Made by a program: the position numbers and the translations under genes
Origin: Cyprinodon diabolis
Taxonomy: Eukaryota > Chordata > Actinopteri > Cyprinodontiformes > Cyprinodontidae
NCBI GenBank assembly: GCA_030533445.1
Contig: CM060064.1
Span: 43,990,787-44,054,786, forward strand
DNA: 64,000 nt
Direction of reading: 5' to 3'
Notes under the pieces: generated by a model
What the model saw: the letters and a program-made list of their open reading frames with translations, nothing else
Database searches by the model: none
Told to the model about the DNA's origin: nothing
Part shown: piece after piece, positions 10,938 to 23,679 of the stretch
Layout: each line of letters begins with the position of its first letter
Numbering within the stretch: position 1 is the first letter of the stretch

Positions 10938-11159
10938 GATACCGCACCGTGACGTCACAAATCTGGTAGGCGGCAGTAGTGTTCTTTGACATTCAAATAA
11001 AATTACTCTTAATTGAAAACTCATCATTTATTGAACAGAATCTAATAATTTCTTATTTAAGGTACTTTCAGAAGTTTGAATTCTGAATATGACCAGACTT
11101 TTCCTTTACCATATACGGACCTGACAAGTGTAAACGCAGCGCTAACTGGCCAGGAGAAG

Positions 11160-12110
11160 TAAAGCCGGGCATACACTGTACAATTTTTGGGCCGATTCTC
11201 CAGTCATGAGAGAATTTTCCAATAGGGCAGAGTTTCAGCTTCATCGTGCCTCATGAACATACAAGGGGTGATCAGCCTCTCACGACCACCTCCCGATCAG
11301 GAATTGTAGGTCGAGAAAAAAAAAAAACATGTTTGAAGATCCGTCTGCCATTGTAAGATCGCATCAGAGCGTCGGGCCGCACAATTGTGAGCTGTGAACA
11401 CCGAAACCCCGTGGTTTCATCACACAGTTTGAGCTTTAGCTGCGTGCAACGAAAATATCGCACAGCGTATGCCTGGTTTTAGACTTCTAGCTATCACCTT
11501 TGATATGTTGTGTATGTTTAAAGGATCTCAGCTAGTAGCTCTATTAGGCTCTATTATTGTTTACTATCCATACTTGGAAAAAAAGTGTCATGTTTCTTGT
11601 TCATCTCTTCATCGTATTTCAGATGTACGCCCTTCACCTACAGCTATTCATTTTATTCTCTTACGAATTTCTTTATTTGCTTAGCCTTCTTTATGGTAGA
11701 CTAAAGGCTGATTTAAACCAAGAACCAGGTCGTCTGCGTGTGTGTCGCAGTGAACGCAAATATGCCCCCGCCTCTCCGTTCTACATCCGCTCTACACTAT
11801 GCACATTTCCTGTTTGGAACCTTACCGGCTTGTTTTGTTTGTGTGACCGCCATTGTGGAAAATGTCACGTGAAGTTGGACGAGCTAGAAGAGCGAGAATG
11901 CTGGGACCCTTTTTCCATCTGGATCCCCGCTCTTTTTCAACCTCACTGTCCCATCCGTTGTCGCACGAACTTGCCCCCACTTCCTCACTGCCTCTGCTGT
12001 TTATAGACCCTCGATTGTCCCTTTTGTGTTGTGGCGTGGAATAACATCTTGGGCATAAATTAAAAATATCCGCGACAAGTTCACTACGACACACTGCTGT
12101 GGGAGTATAA
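11160..12110. other. Possible decayed MITE, otherwise unassigned
   Basis: AAGCCGGGCATACACTGTAC at about 11161 resembles the terminal sequence of fish MITEs, but I did not find its inverted partner. Open frames in the region (for example around 11557-12006) show no recognisable domain. Confidence 0.25.
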
Positions 12111-13164
12111 CCAGCCCTTAATGCTGAACCAGGGTTAACAACTTTTAAACCATGTATATTTTTATATTTTCTTCATGAGAAGACAGTGTGAGAGCAAGGA
12201 GATACCATTTTACCCAGAAGAAAAAGTGCAACCAACACAATTGCTGTTCCTAATCCACCCTGATGGAAAATAAATGTTTTTAATGTATGGAGATGACAGA
12301 AAACTGGAGACATTACTTAAATCTGCTGTAAACGCCTCATGTAAGGGCTTAAAAACCCCTCTTATCAATAGATTTTCCAAAAGGAGTTGACGAGTGAATT
12401 AATGGGTTTGTGAGTGAAAATGTGTGTGTGTGTGGGTGTGTGTGTGTGTGTGTGTGTGTTCCTCAGTTAAAAATGTTAATGCTTTTAATCCCTTTGCCAC
12501 TTTCCCCAGTGGTCAGATTGCTTTAAAATAAAAACTCAATCTAGTTTATTGTCCTCCAATGCACACACACAAACCTAACGCACACACAGACCTAACACAC
12601 ACACACCACTTTGAGGTTGTCAATCTGCTTCCTGCCACCCTGTAGTGTGTGTTTAAGTGAATCGCCAACATGTGTGAGAGCTTTGCGACTGACAGGCCGT
12701 TAATCCTTCACCCCCCTCCTCCTTTCTTTACCTCCATCCTCATTCCTCCTGCTCCTCCTCCTCTCTCACTCCGTTCCCTCCACCCTGCTTTTCCTGCTTA
12801 CTCTCCTTATTCCTTTAATTCAGTATTCTCCTTACCTGGTTGTCCAAACTACTATTTTACAATTGTCAACTCTTTTTATTACTGTCCTTGAATTACATCA
12901 CTTTCATCCTCTTTTTCCTCTATAATTTTATTTTTGCAGTTAAACCCTTTTCCAGAAGATAAACGAAGCTCGATGATATCCATCCTTTCGTTGTCTCCCA
13001 ATGATCTGAGTATTGTTGACTTGCCAGGGAGGGAAATCCAGACACCCCTCCACCCTTCAGCAATCTTCTGCTAAATCCCAAAACATCTCAAGTCCAGAAT
13101 GTGTAAATAATCCCCCCAGCATGTTCTGGCTCTGCTCTTAGGTCTTTTTCTGGTAGGATGTATA
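12110..13164. other. Unassigned; TG and CA microsatellites
   Basis: A (TG)n tract lies at about 12421-12459, with CA-rich tracts at about 12561-12606 and a pyrimidine-rich stretch at 12705-12800. No gene recognised. Confidence 0.6.
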
Positions 13165-13182
13165 AAAAAAAAAAAGAAAGAA

Positions 13183-13764
13183 AAGGAATTTAAATCCCAT
13201 ATCAAAGAGGTTTCTAGAATTTCCTTCTTTCATCTGAGGAACATTGCAAAAATTAGAAATCTCCTTTCCAGGGGTGATGCTGAGAAACTAGTCCATGCAT
13301 TTGTTACTTCAAGGCTGGACTATTGTAATTCTTTACTATCAGGAAGTCCACAAACTGTAGTTAAAAGCCTTCAGCTGATCCAAAATGCTGCAGCCAGAGT
13401 TCTGATGAAAATGAAAAAGAGAGATCACATCTCTCCTATCCTGGCTTCTCTTCATTGGCTTCCTGTTAAATCAAGAATTGAATTTAAAATCCTCCTTCTC
13501 ACATATAAAGCCTTAAATGGCCAAGCTCCATCTTATATCAGAGATCTGATTGTTCCTTATGTTCCTAACAGAGCACTTCGCTCTCAATCTGCAGGTTTAC
13601 TAGTGGTTCCTAGAATTTCTAAAAGTAGAATGGGAGGCAGATCTTTTAGTTATCAGGCTCCTCTCCTGTGGAACCAACTACCAGTTTTAGTCCGTGAGGC
13701 AGACACCCTGTCTACTTTTAAGGCTAGGCTTAAAACTTTCCTTTTTGATAAAGCTCATAGTTAG
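13183..13764 (+). pseudogene. C-terminal part of LINE ORF2 (reverse transcriptase)
   Basis: The frame is open from before 13183 to the stop at 13762-13764. It contains the order of motifs seen downstream of the catalytic site in L2/CR1 reverse transcriptases: SRLDYCN, LQLIQNAAARVL, then LHWLPVKSRIEFKILLLTYK, then LWNQLP. It lacks the endonuclease and the catalytic FADD-type motif, so it cannot act alone. The ATG at 13405 is internal and not a true start. Confidence 0.85.
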
Positions 13765-14490
13765 AGTGGCTCAGGTTATCCTGAGCTATCTCTGTAGTTA
13801 TGCTGCTATAGGCTTAGACTTCTGGAGGACATAGGGACCCCCATTTCATCATTCTGCTTCATTCTCTCTCTGTTCTCCTATTCTGCAGAATCTGTTAGTT
13901 CAATCTCTAACGTTCTGCTCTATCTGCTTTTCCTCAGAGTAGCTTTGCCTCGTCTGTTCCTGTTTGGCTGTGACGTCATCCTGGAAAGAAACATCAGCTG
14001 TGCTGCTTCCATCAACACCCTTGTTTGTAGATGTTGGAGATCGGCCTGTTTTCCAGTGTGGTCCTGTGACTGGGTGGATGTGCTCTCTTCGTCCTCTGCC
14101 ATGGGAGCTGGCTCGGAGCTCGTCTGCCTGGCTGTGTGTTTCCTGGACGGGGCCGCCTTTTACAGCTGCTTTTTGTGTCTCTGCTTCTGTCTCCTTGAAC
14201 CCCAGTCGGCCTCAGCAGATGGCCGCTCACACTGAGCCTGGTTCTGCTGGAGGTTTCTTCCTGTTAAAAGGGAGTTTTTCCTCTCTACTGTCGCTACAAG
14301 CATGCTTAGTGTGAGGGATTGTATTTGAGTCAATGAGTCAATGCAATCAACTGGTTTTCCTTAGATAGAAAACTTTGTATCAATTTGACTGTATGATCTG
14401 GTTGAGCTGTAAAGTGCCTTGAAATGACATGTGTTGTGAATTTGGCGCTATATAAATAAACTGAATTGAAAATTTAATTGAATTGAATTT
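13183..14490 (+). mobile_element. 5'-truncated L2/CR1-clade LINE
   Basis: A non-LTR retrotransposon tail comprising the last about 193 codons of its reverse-transcriptase ORF (13183-13764), a long 3' UTR, and a 3' end of repeated ATTGA units (ATAAACTGAATTGA... at about 14453-14490), typical of this clade. The 5' truncation is the usual outcome of target-primed reverse transcription. Related fragments in this window lie at 23824-28690 (interrupted), 50095-50152, 52081-52275 and 57085-58655. Confidence 0.85.
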
Positions 14491-15646
14491 CCAAAGGCAG
14501 GTCACCAAAAGCCAGCCTGACCAGATGCACAGTCTCCTTTTAGTGTGGAGGAGCAGTGGCTCTACATTAGGGCATTCCTGTTACCATGCTACTAAAGCTG
14601 ACTCCAATCGCCCTACAGAGGCTAATCTTACCTCTGTGTGTCACGTATTTAAAAATCAAATAATTCTCTCTTGTTGCACCAGTTTATGAAAGTAAAAACA
14701 GTTCATCAAATAGCCTTGATAGCCCAAAGGTAACCCAGCAAAACGGTTCATGGGCACGCTACAAACTATACTGATAGAAAACCTAAAGAAAACACATTAG
14801 AAAAGTAAAGATTTATTCTGAGTTGGTTTACTTTAAAGTAACTGTAAGTGTTAAAGAGTTTGTTGAATTAGCAACAACAGAATGTCCAGAGAATTATGTC
14901 TTTTCTACCATTTGTTTCTCAGTCTGGGTTCAGGAAGCTGTAATATTGAATAATGTAGAAGTTCTATCATTGTCTAATGACAATCATTGTAAAATGATTC
15001 AATACAAAATAATGAAAAATCTTTGGATTAATAAAAAAAAAATGCTGTACATAGCAACAGACAACAAAGAAACAAAAACTATAATGCATAAAAACCTATA
15101 AAACAAACAAGGTCAAGTTCCAGGTGTCACTAGTTGCAAAAGGCAAAGAATAATACTATGTTTTAAGCTGGGCTCAAACCAGTCAGAGCTACATGATCCC
15201 CCCTGCAAAAATCGTGCCAGGTGTGTTCATCCCCATTGATTTTCAATGAGAGCTACATACATACTGACCAGTGAAAATGTTGACACTAGCATTCATCTAG
15301 ACCAATATAAATGTGTCTTTCCTCCCCCAAGTGAACATAAAGAGATCTTTTAAACACAATTTGAAACTAATGCAATTCATAGAACTCAATCTGAAAAACA
15401 GAAATCCATCCATCTTCTCCTATTTAGTCCTGTCAGGGTTGTGGTGGCGCTAGTCGCTTGCAACACAGAGACACACAACCATGCACACACACTCACACCT
15501 AAGGGCAATTCAAAGAAGCCAGTTAACCTAACAGTCATTTTTTTGGACTGTAGGCGGAAGCTGGAGTAGCAAACTCCATAGAAGAGCAAACTCCATGCAG
15601 AAAAAACAAATCAGAAATGTGAAAAAATAAGATTAGAACGAAATTG

Positions 15647-15650
<4 letters not shown>
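14491..15650. other. Unassigned sequence
   Basis: No gene or repeat family recognised in this stretch. Confidence 0.5.
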
Positions 15651-15694
<44 letters not shown>

Positions 15695-15722
15695 CATACA
15701 CACACACACACAACACACAAAC
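15651..15722. repeat. (TA)n-(CA)n microsatellite
   Basis: TA repeats at about 15651-15687 followed by CA-rich repeats to about 15722. Confidence 0.9.
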
Positions 15723-15967
15723 ACCTGAGAAAACAACAGTTAGCAAAGTTTGGCAGTTTTATTTTTTTAAATTTCCATTCTTAATGGAAAGTGCCTTCTT
15801 CTCTTGCAGCAATGGTGGAACAAAACTTACTCCATACATTTTTACATGCATGATTTTTCAACTTGTTCTTATCATGAACAAACATCAGCCAACTTTTGCT
15901 TGTGTTAAACTGGCAGTAGTAGAATTTAACATTGGCCCTGGGCAGAAGTGTGTGTGCGTATATATTA

Positions 15968-16250
15968 GTGATGTTATGAGATGAGCCGAGGCTTCGAGGC
16001 GTGTGTCGAGTAATGGAGGGGGCGTTTCCCCGAAGCGTTTGTCGAGGCGTGATTCATTTAGAGGAGGGGCCAAAATTCATGACGTCCGAGGCCTCGCTAC
16101 CGTGATACCACGTGACCACTTCGGTAAGTGGTTCGGGAAGCGGAAGAATTTTGACAGGCATCTAAACAGCTTCAGTGTTCAGTCAAGATGTGGGAGATTA
16201 GAGGAGAACTGCTCTCAGCTGGATAAAGTTTGGATAGATTCCTAGAATAA
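15968..16250. repeat. Possible MITE with CGAGGC-type palindromes
   Basis: GAGCCGAGGCTTCGAGGC and later CCGAGGCCTCG form short palindromes in a GC-rich island of about 200 bp within AT-rich DNA. The style resembles fish hAT MITEs, but no target duplication was found. Confidence 0.3.
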
Positions 16251-17050
16251 AATGGTTGTTTTTCCAAACAGTCTAGTTGCTTAAAGCTAATTTGGTTAGA
16301 ATAAACAATGTAATGATCAAAATTTGAGCAAACCACCAGACAAAGCCAGTGTTAACACGTCAGTGTTAAGAAGTATTTTCTCCCAATTCAGACTATCTAC
16401 ATGAGTGGCATCATCTGCAAGAGACAGCCTCGCACTCTAGAGGTTGACGGTTCAAGACCTGTCTTTGTCTTTTGAAAGTTGCGATTAAACTTAATTGGCT
16501 GATGAGACTAATTTGCATTGTTTTGCCCGAGTAAAATATAGATTGGGTAAATTAGGTCGGATTAGTGAAAAGGTTGGTTGAACACAACTTCCAACCTGAT
16601 TAAAACCAAAAAACGTGGAAAAACTATCATGTTTGAATAAAAATGACTAACACCTTTCATTTTGTTCATCATTGCCCAATTTGCACAGACACTTTCACTG
16701 TCTGCTTGAGTTTATTTCACTAAAATGGCAGAAAAACTGTGCACCTTAAATGATTGTTCTAAGAAATTTTACACTTAAAAAAAAAAACTTACAAAAGATT
16801 TTATTATACACACCAACCATTAACAATCTCAAGGGAACTTAAAAGGGGAAGAAAAGAAAAATAATTGCAAAAAAATCACAGATTTTTATTACAAACTGTA
16901 GTTCTGCCCTCCAGGTGTGTATATGTGTAGGTAGTGACATGTTCACATGGAGCCTCATGAACTGTGGGGATCGTTGAAGCAATTTGGCCAAACAGTTCAG
17001 TGCCTAAGAGGCTTCATCTCACCATCACTAGTATATATATATATAGTTAT
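16251..17050. other. Unassigned sequence
   Basis: Nothing coding recognised. A tRNA-like segment near 16425-16475 (GGTTCAAGACCTG) is too degenerate to call a SINE. Confidence 0.5.
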
Positions 17051-17468
17051 TGTCACAGTGGTGTGGAGGTTTGACATTAGGTTACTTGAGGATTTATTAT
17101 CCATAAAAAGTTCAACAGAAGCAAAAATCCAACAGCATAAATCCACACAATCCAAAAATGCTGAAAACCAGGAATACTCACAACAAGGAGGGGGCAAAGA
17201 AATGACGACAAACCATCAACAGTGACTGAGCAGGAGGTGCATATATGGGAGAGAGAAACAAGGACAAGGCTAATCAGCAGATTGGGAGCAGGTGTGGACA
17301 GAGGAGACTGGAAGGGAGCTAGGGAAAAGGGGACTGACACAAGAGGGCAACAGAGGGCAAACAAAGAAAGAACTCAAATACAATCAAAACTCACTAGAAT
17401 GACACAAAATGGAAATAAAACCAATGAAAACTCAAAGATAAAACTTAAACAGAACCAAAACCATGAGA
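17051..17468 (-). mobile_element. Degenerate solo LTR, minus orientation
   Basis: It starts TGTCACAGTGG and ends CCATGAGA, which resembles an LTR terminus mutated from ATGACA. Its internal order (CAAAAATCC tract, GGGAGCAGGTGTG, AAGAGGGCAACAGAGG, A-rich end) parallels the LTR at 48040-48514. No target duplication was recognised. Confidence 0.55.
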
Positions 17469-18850
17469 TATATATTATTTTAACTTAATAATATACAAAA
17501 TTACAAAAAATACTTTTTTGTTATGTGTTGGCTACTATAATTTGCTTTTACATATTTATTTTTAGCCCAATTGCACTTTTTACAGTAATGCAAAACTGAC
17601 ATAATTTCATAAGAATAAAAATAACTGATTTTAAAAAAGACTAAAAATACAAACAATATAATTCAGGGGAATTGGCTCCTCAGGTATCACTTTTAAAGAA
17701 AATGTTTTCCATTTTCCATTTAGCTGTACATAATTTCTAATTTCTCATTACTTAAGCATCATTTTGGCTTATAGATTTAAGGATTTCCCTTCCAACCTTC
17801 ATATAATCACACACTATTGTTTGGGGAATTAAAACTACTTTGGTAATTTTTTTGTCTGTCCTTGTATCCTTTATTTGAGCCTCAGCAGGATCTCCTTGTC
17901 TAAGATTATAACGACTACACTCCCTCATCACCATTACACAGCTCTAATCGCATTAAAAATTGCCCTCTCTGGTCTTGTTTCCGTATCGTGCGTGGATTTA
18001 AATTTGCCCTATTGAGGCAGCCAGGTGGAAGAGGAGAGACGTTTTCATTCATGTTATGAAGACGCTGTTTGTGTCTGAGGGTGATGGAGCCACAAAGTCC
18101 ACCGGCTCAGCTGACATGATGAGAGAGACAGCCAGGACACCAGCTCTGGGCCTCGTTACTCAAGCTCCATTAGGCTTCACGCTTAAATTATACCCTAATA
18201 CCTGTTGTCACGGTGATGCACCGGGCTGAAAACATTTATGCAGGCCACCGGGGCTGATAACTGCCCCTGTGTGCAACAGCAGTGGCACCAAAGAGACACA
18301 CACACACACATATTCGCCTCTTACTATGGTTTGTGAGAGCCATGTGTTGACTTCCATGGATTTCAGGTATTTTCAACCCTTGAAAATAAAAGTGAGGACC
18401 TGAAATTGTCCTCATTTTGGTACAAACTTCCCTCATTTTGATGGTAAAATCAGAAAAATGGTCCTCACTCAGATGTCAAAACAAAAGGACACACAGCCCC
18501 ATCTCCACACACACAAACACACATAAAATAGCTCATCAGCATCACTACCTGCAGGTCACACATGAAATCAGCCCTCTTCAAACACATAAACAGCATAAAT
18601 ACATATTCATCAGCGCAATATCCAGAGTGCCTTTAAGCAAGGACCAATTAGAATTCTTAGATTAAGTATTATTTCTTATCATTTATGACAGAAAATTGCT
18701 GAAATATTACCACCGTACTGTATCATCAACAGTTGGACATTTCTTCATTTTTAGTCACACATGTTTCAGGTCTTTAATAAAAAATCATAATAGAAAGATT
18801 TTTTTGGTAAATAGAAAGTATTATTTTTTTTATAATTAAATTTATCAAGC
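17469..18850. other. Unassigned; short palindromic GTCCTCA repeats
   Basis: No gene recognised. TGAGGACC and GTCCTCA motifs alternate around 18390-18475, and CA-rich tracts occur at 18297-18310 and 18496-18523. Confidence 0.5.
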
Positions 18851-18852
18851 TA

Positions 18853-18929
18853 CAGTGCCTTGCAAAAGTATTCACCCCCATGGAACTTTTCAACCTTTTG
18901 CCACATTTCAGGTTTCAAACATAAAGATA

Positions 18930-18969
<40 letters not shown>

Positions 18970-19240
18970 GTGAGAAATCAACAGGTGGGACACAATCATG
19001 GAGTGGAACGAAATTTATTGGATACTTTTTTAACAATTAGAACACTGAAGTGTCGGGCGTGCAAAATGAGGCCCTTTTACTTTCAGTTCAGCAAACTCTC
19101 TCCAGAAGTTCAGTGAGAATCTCTGATTGACCTAAATGACTGATGATGATAAATATAATTCACCTGTGTGTCATCACGTCTCCATATAAATGCACCTGCT
19201 CTGTTATAGTCTCAGAGGTCTGTTATTAGAGTCAAATTTA
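18853..19240 (+). mobile_element. 5' end of a decayed Tc1-like element
   Basis: After a TA (18851-18852) the sequence CAGTGCCTTGCAAAAGTATT and the following several hundred bases match the 5' TIR and leader of a common fish Tc1-like family, interrupted by an expanded (TA)n/T tract (18928-18969). No transposase reading frame or right end follows; it passes into unrelated LINE sequence near 19330. Confidence 0.6.
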
Positions 19241-19329
19241 GCACAAGATTATATAAAAAGTTATTATCAATTCATTCAGATCTATAAAAATGCATCAAAA
19301 CCAAAGGAAAAAAATAAGGAGTGGCAGTC

Positions 19330-19870
19330 ATAGTGCCAGGATTTAAAGTAAAGATTGGAAAACGAATCTCGGATGGTCTGTTTGTTTACAAAGGATAATT
19401 TTTGTCAGCTTTAAAACACAATCATTCAGACATTAGACCAGGTATGGTTACAGAAACTCAGCTGACATTATTCCAATTACAACAGATGGGTCTAACAGTA
19501 GTATTTCTCTGGATACCAGCCCATTGGATTGAAAGAAAACAAAAAGGCAGATAGGATGGGTAAAATGGCAACTCAAAAATATAGATTTTATAGTGCATGT
19601 AAGTAAATCAGAAACAAAGAGCATTTTCAAACAAAAATTTAAGAATGAATGACAGAATCAATGGGGGAAATCAAAAGTTGGGGAAATTAAATTTGAAGAA
19701 GAAACAGAAAGCAGGAAAGGGTGAAAACAAGGTTAATATTTGGACACACAGAACTAAATAGGTCACTTTTTAAGATACAGAACCATAGCAGGAAAATGAA
19801 AGAATAGAACATGTTATATTAGATCATCAAAAGTAACAGAAAGAAATTACATGATGAAAGAAGGCAGGCA
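19330..19870 (+). pseudogene. Relic of an RNase-H-bearing LINE ORF2
   Basis: In plus-strand frames with shifts and stops, WIPAHWIERKQKAD-like sequence (about 19505-19550) matches the RNase H signature W-(V/I)-PAH...GN...AD of I-type LINE polyproteins, and a downstream IFGHTELNRSLFK stretch (about 19735-19775) matches the conserved region after it. Many stops show the copy is dead. The clade is inferred from these motifs only. Confidence 0.55.
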
Positions 19871-20214
19871 GCAGGTAGATACAAATTATTTTAAGACTTG
19901 TTTAAAGGACCAATTTGTTTAATAGATTTTCATTATATATTAAGTAATTTAAAAATGAATCCATCAATTGCCAGCCTCCATAACAGCCGTTGGCAGTAAA
20001 GTACAACTACATTTCTTAGCTGACCAGCCAAAGAAAAATAAAATGTATTAATACCAAAGGTAATTTGAATGATATTAATAAAAATAAGTAATTATCCCAC
20101 TTTTTGAAAAGGGGCCCAGGTTAGAAGCCACAGGCTAAAAGTTCAGATTCCTGGGCAGACCTAAGAGATGAAAGCTGGCACAAACAATTAATATCCAGGC
20201 CAATCAGAGCCATT

Positions 20215-21084
20215 TGTCAGGAATCCAGTTTGTGTGGTCTGTTTTTGTTTCCTTTCCTCCTCCACCAGGTGGTGCTCCGTCCTCACTGGGTCTCTCTGCA
20301 CACCTGCAGCTCATGCGTCATTACCTGTGGAGTGCTCTTAAGCTGCTGTCTGCCACTACCTCGACGCCATACTATTTGCCAATACTGGGTACTCTAGCCA
20401 AGCTTAGCTTAGCAGAGTCTAACCTGAGTCTTTGTTTAGCCAATACTGGGTACTCTAGCCAAGCTGAGTTTTGCTGAGTCAAACTGAGTTTTTGTCAACC
20501 TGAGTCTTAACTTTGTTTTTGTCTTTGCCTCTCGGCAGGAAGTCATCCTGCAAACTGGATTTTTTTCTGACCTTCTTTCTCTGGAAGGATCAACTGAGCT
20601 TCTAACTGAGCTGTGGTTCGAAACAGGAGGTCTGGATCCACTTTCCCCTAGAGGTCGTTTGAGCTTCACACTGAGCAAAGGTTTCATCTGCACCACAGCC
20701 CGTTCAAGTACCGCAGGAAATCTGAGTGGCAGTCAGCTTCTCCGTTAACCAAGGAACAACCGCAGTCTGAGTAAACCCTGTCCGCCCAACACAAAACAAG
20801 ACAATCTCTGGAACATTCCACACAGACTGGATTCCATAATGGACACCTTTTTTCTGAAGAAGTGATTCTGCAACCTATTCCTCCAATTCAAACCAAAGAA
20901 TCTAATTTCCCACTGAGCCTGAACTAACCGCAGTGTCTTCCCCTCACTTTCCAGTTCCGGTTTGACAGTGTTCAGAGCAGCACTGGACTCATCTCAATAT
21001 TCTTAATAAACCTGTTAAACTTTTCCCTGGTCTCTCTGTTTGGTCTTCTGCATTTTGGGTCAGACCTTTAATTAAATCATGACA
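20215..21084 (+). mobile_element. Solo LTR, 870 bp
   Basis: It runs from TGTCAGGAATCC to AAATCATGACA, flanked by CCATT (20210-20214) and CCCTT (21085-21089), a 5-bp duplication with one mismatch. AATAAA lies near the end (about 21005). Inside, an approximately 62-bp segment containing CAATACTGGGTACTCTAGCC is tandemly duplicated (about 20379-20502). No internal region is present. Confidence 0.7.
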
Positions 21085-21089
21085 CCCTT

Positions 21090-22130
21090 AAGATGAGAAC
21101 AGGTACATTAAACCAAACTTTAAAATACATTGGGAGCCAACATGGAGAGTTAAAAAACCAAGTGACGAGGAGTTTGACTAGATTTAGTAGAAATTCTCAG
21201 TTACCTTCTGAAAAACTTGTAGCTATAAATTGATGACACAGACTGGTCCAAACCAGTAAAATTAGCATTTCAGTAGCCTCCTCTATACAAAATGAATAAA
21301 TGATGGAGAAACCTTCATATTCATCCTGTAATGTATCATCAGCCCTATTCAGATAAGCAGATAATCAGCATACAAAAACAAAACAGCAACAAATAGGCTC
21401 AACAAAACCAAAATATAATCATAGCAGTCTTTTATCATTTGTACATATGCTTTGGAGGAATTATAATTGCATCTGGATTAACTGTTCATGTTGACTTTCC
21501 TATTTATGAAGGAATCAAATGCAAAATTACAAAAAAAAAAGATAAAAGATTGTTTGAATTTTCAATTTAAAATATGTCCAAATGATTCACATTTAAGGCC
21601 TGCTGGTATATAGCATATTTATTTTCACTTTGACTAAGTTAGCTTTTGTAATGTCATTCTCTAATATCCACTGTATTGCTATTGCGTGTGTGCCTCTCAT
21701 GAGGAGCATTTTGGGCCCTAAATGTTCAGTTTAGGTACATTATTGAACAGTCATAACTTCTACTTTCTCTAGAGCCGATGTTAAAACAGCTAATGAGCCA
21801 TATTTCTATGTGTGTAAGTGGGTGAAAGATCTTACTCAGCCAGTCTGTTTTATGAGAAGTCAGACTTTCATCTCTGCAGCAGGCCTGAACGCAGCAGACA
21901 GACTGGGTGACAGAGAAACCCCAGGGTTCCCTGAACACATCGGAACACGTCTTCCATACATCAGTCTCTAAACCATCTGAGAATACTTCAATACCCCCCA
22001 TGCACACACATATTTAGATTCATATCCATTTATTCAGAGGACGTCACTGCTAGATGTCGTATTGTGAACAGCTTCAGCTTCATTCATGGAAACTTTCAAT
22101 ACTTCTTTTAGAAATCTAATATGAAATGTC
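21090..22130. other. Unassigned sequence
   Basis: No gene or recognised repeat. Confidence 0.5.
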
Positions 22131-22429
22131 AGTGAGGGCTGCATGGTGGCAAAGTATGTAGCACTGCTGCCTTTCAGCAAAAAGGTTCTGGGTTTGACTG
22201 CTGGCCTTGGGTCCTTCTGCGTGGAGTTAGCATGTTCTCCCTGTGCATGTGTGGGTTCTCTCCGGGTACGCTGGCTTCCTCCCACAGTCCACAATCAGGA
22301 CTGTTAGGTAAATTGTCTTTAGGTGTGAACGTGTTCAATTTTTGTACATCTTTGTGTGTCTCTGTGTTGCCTTGCGACAAACCGGCCTCCTGTCCAGGGT
22401 GGACCCCACCATTTGCCCATAGACTGTCA

Positions 22430-23679
22430 CAGTGATGGGACTAACGGCGTTGGAAGTAACGGCGTTGCTAACGCTGTTACCTTGTTTTAGTAACGAGTAA
22501 TCTAACTAATTACTTTGACTGTAACTATAACGCAGTTACCATTGCAGACACCCCGTTACTGCGCGTTACTCAGGTCGCACAATGAACCTTTTTTCATGGT
22601 AGGACACGTGCCCAGCTGCGTGGAGCTGACACCCCACCCACGTCAAAAAACTCTGCAAATAGACTGAATGGTTAGTGCAACGTTAGTGCAGATTTGTGCA
22701 GAAAAAAAATATTTTTTGTACTACTTTTGTTTAAGAGATATTAAAGATTATTTTTTAGGTCATCCAGAGGTGCGCGCCTTGTCATGAGAGAGGGGAGGAT
22801 GAGAATGGCTGATGTATAGTGAGATTCCGTCTGTCAGTTGGGTAGGTGGGTGTTTCTGCTGGCGGGTGTTAACGTACAGCACACACAGAGAGATGGAGAG
22901 TGAGGAGGATCCAGCAGCAAAACAGCGTTTTCCTGATGGAAATACCGGTGTTACCTCGAGCTGCGTTTCCCCATCAGATACGGTTTCCTCTGCATCCCCG
23001 CACAGCGCAGGCGGCACGAGTCACCGCGCAAGCGACAGGAAACGCGCATGCTCGCTAAAGGCGCGCAACAGTCGCCCTGTGCTCGCGCCACAGGAGAACT
23101 ATGGAGAGCGTGAACGATCAAATGAAAGGGAGAAATCTGGATGGATGGATATTCTGCCTTTTCAACCTACTGTATTTTTTTATTTTAAACATTATTTGAT
23201 GGCCTTTGTGGCAGGGATGGAGATCCATATTTTATGTCACACACAGAGTATACATCTTGATAGATAGATGGATAGATAGATGTTGCAGTATCTATAACAA
23301 CTCAAAAACACAGGATTTCAGAATTAGACATCCCCAGTTATTAATTTCACCAGATCTGAATGCCCTGTTAAAAAACTTCACATGGCGTTCCCCCCTGATG
23401 TCATTTACGTTGAGTTGCAATAAATTTAAAACTCTCTGCAGGTTCTTGTCTTTGTCGTCCGCTCTATTCAGCTGGCTTTGGAAACACACGGCAAGAAGGT
23501 GGGGGCTGGGTGGGGAGGGTTACGGGGGCGAGAAACGCAAAAGTAACGCAATAGTTACTTTTACTAGTAACTAGTTACTTTTATTGTGGAGTAACTCAGT
23601 TAGTAACTCAGTTACTTTTTGGGAGAAGTAACTAGTAACTATAACTAATTACTTTTTCAAAGTAACGTGCCCAACACTG
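22430..23679. mobile_element. hAT non-autonomous element, 1250 bp
   Basis: Ends are CAGTGATGGG and CCCAACACTG, with a perfect 8-bp duplication GACTGTCA (22422-22429 and 23680-23687). Subterminal regions carry many GTAACTAGTTAC-type repeats in opposite orientation, plausible transposase-binding arrays. The middle holds an open frame with an N-terminal-like MESEEDPAAKQ stretch (from about 22892) but no hAT catalytic domain, so it looks like an internally deleted derivative. Confidence 0.8.
23253..23282. repeat. GATA/GATG tetranucleotide repeat
   Basis: About seven TAGA/TGGA units inside the hAT element 22430-23679. Confidence 0.8.

Noticed and set aside
11557..12006. 149-codon frame with hydrophobic N-terminus
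   Set aside because: No domain recognised, no splice context or conserved partner, and codon content resembles random open sequence.
16425..16475. Possible tRNA gene or SINE head (GGTTCAAGACC)
   Set aside because: No consistent A box, no cloverleaf arms that I can pair, and no repeated body following it.
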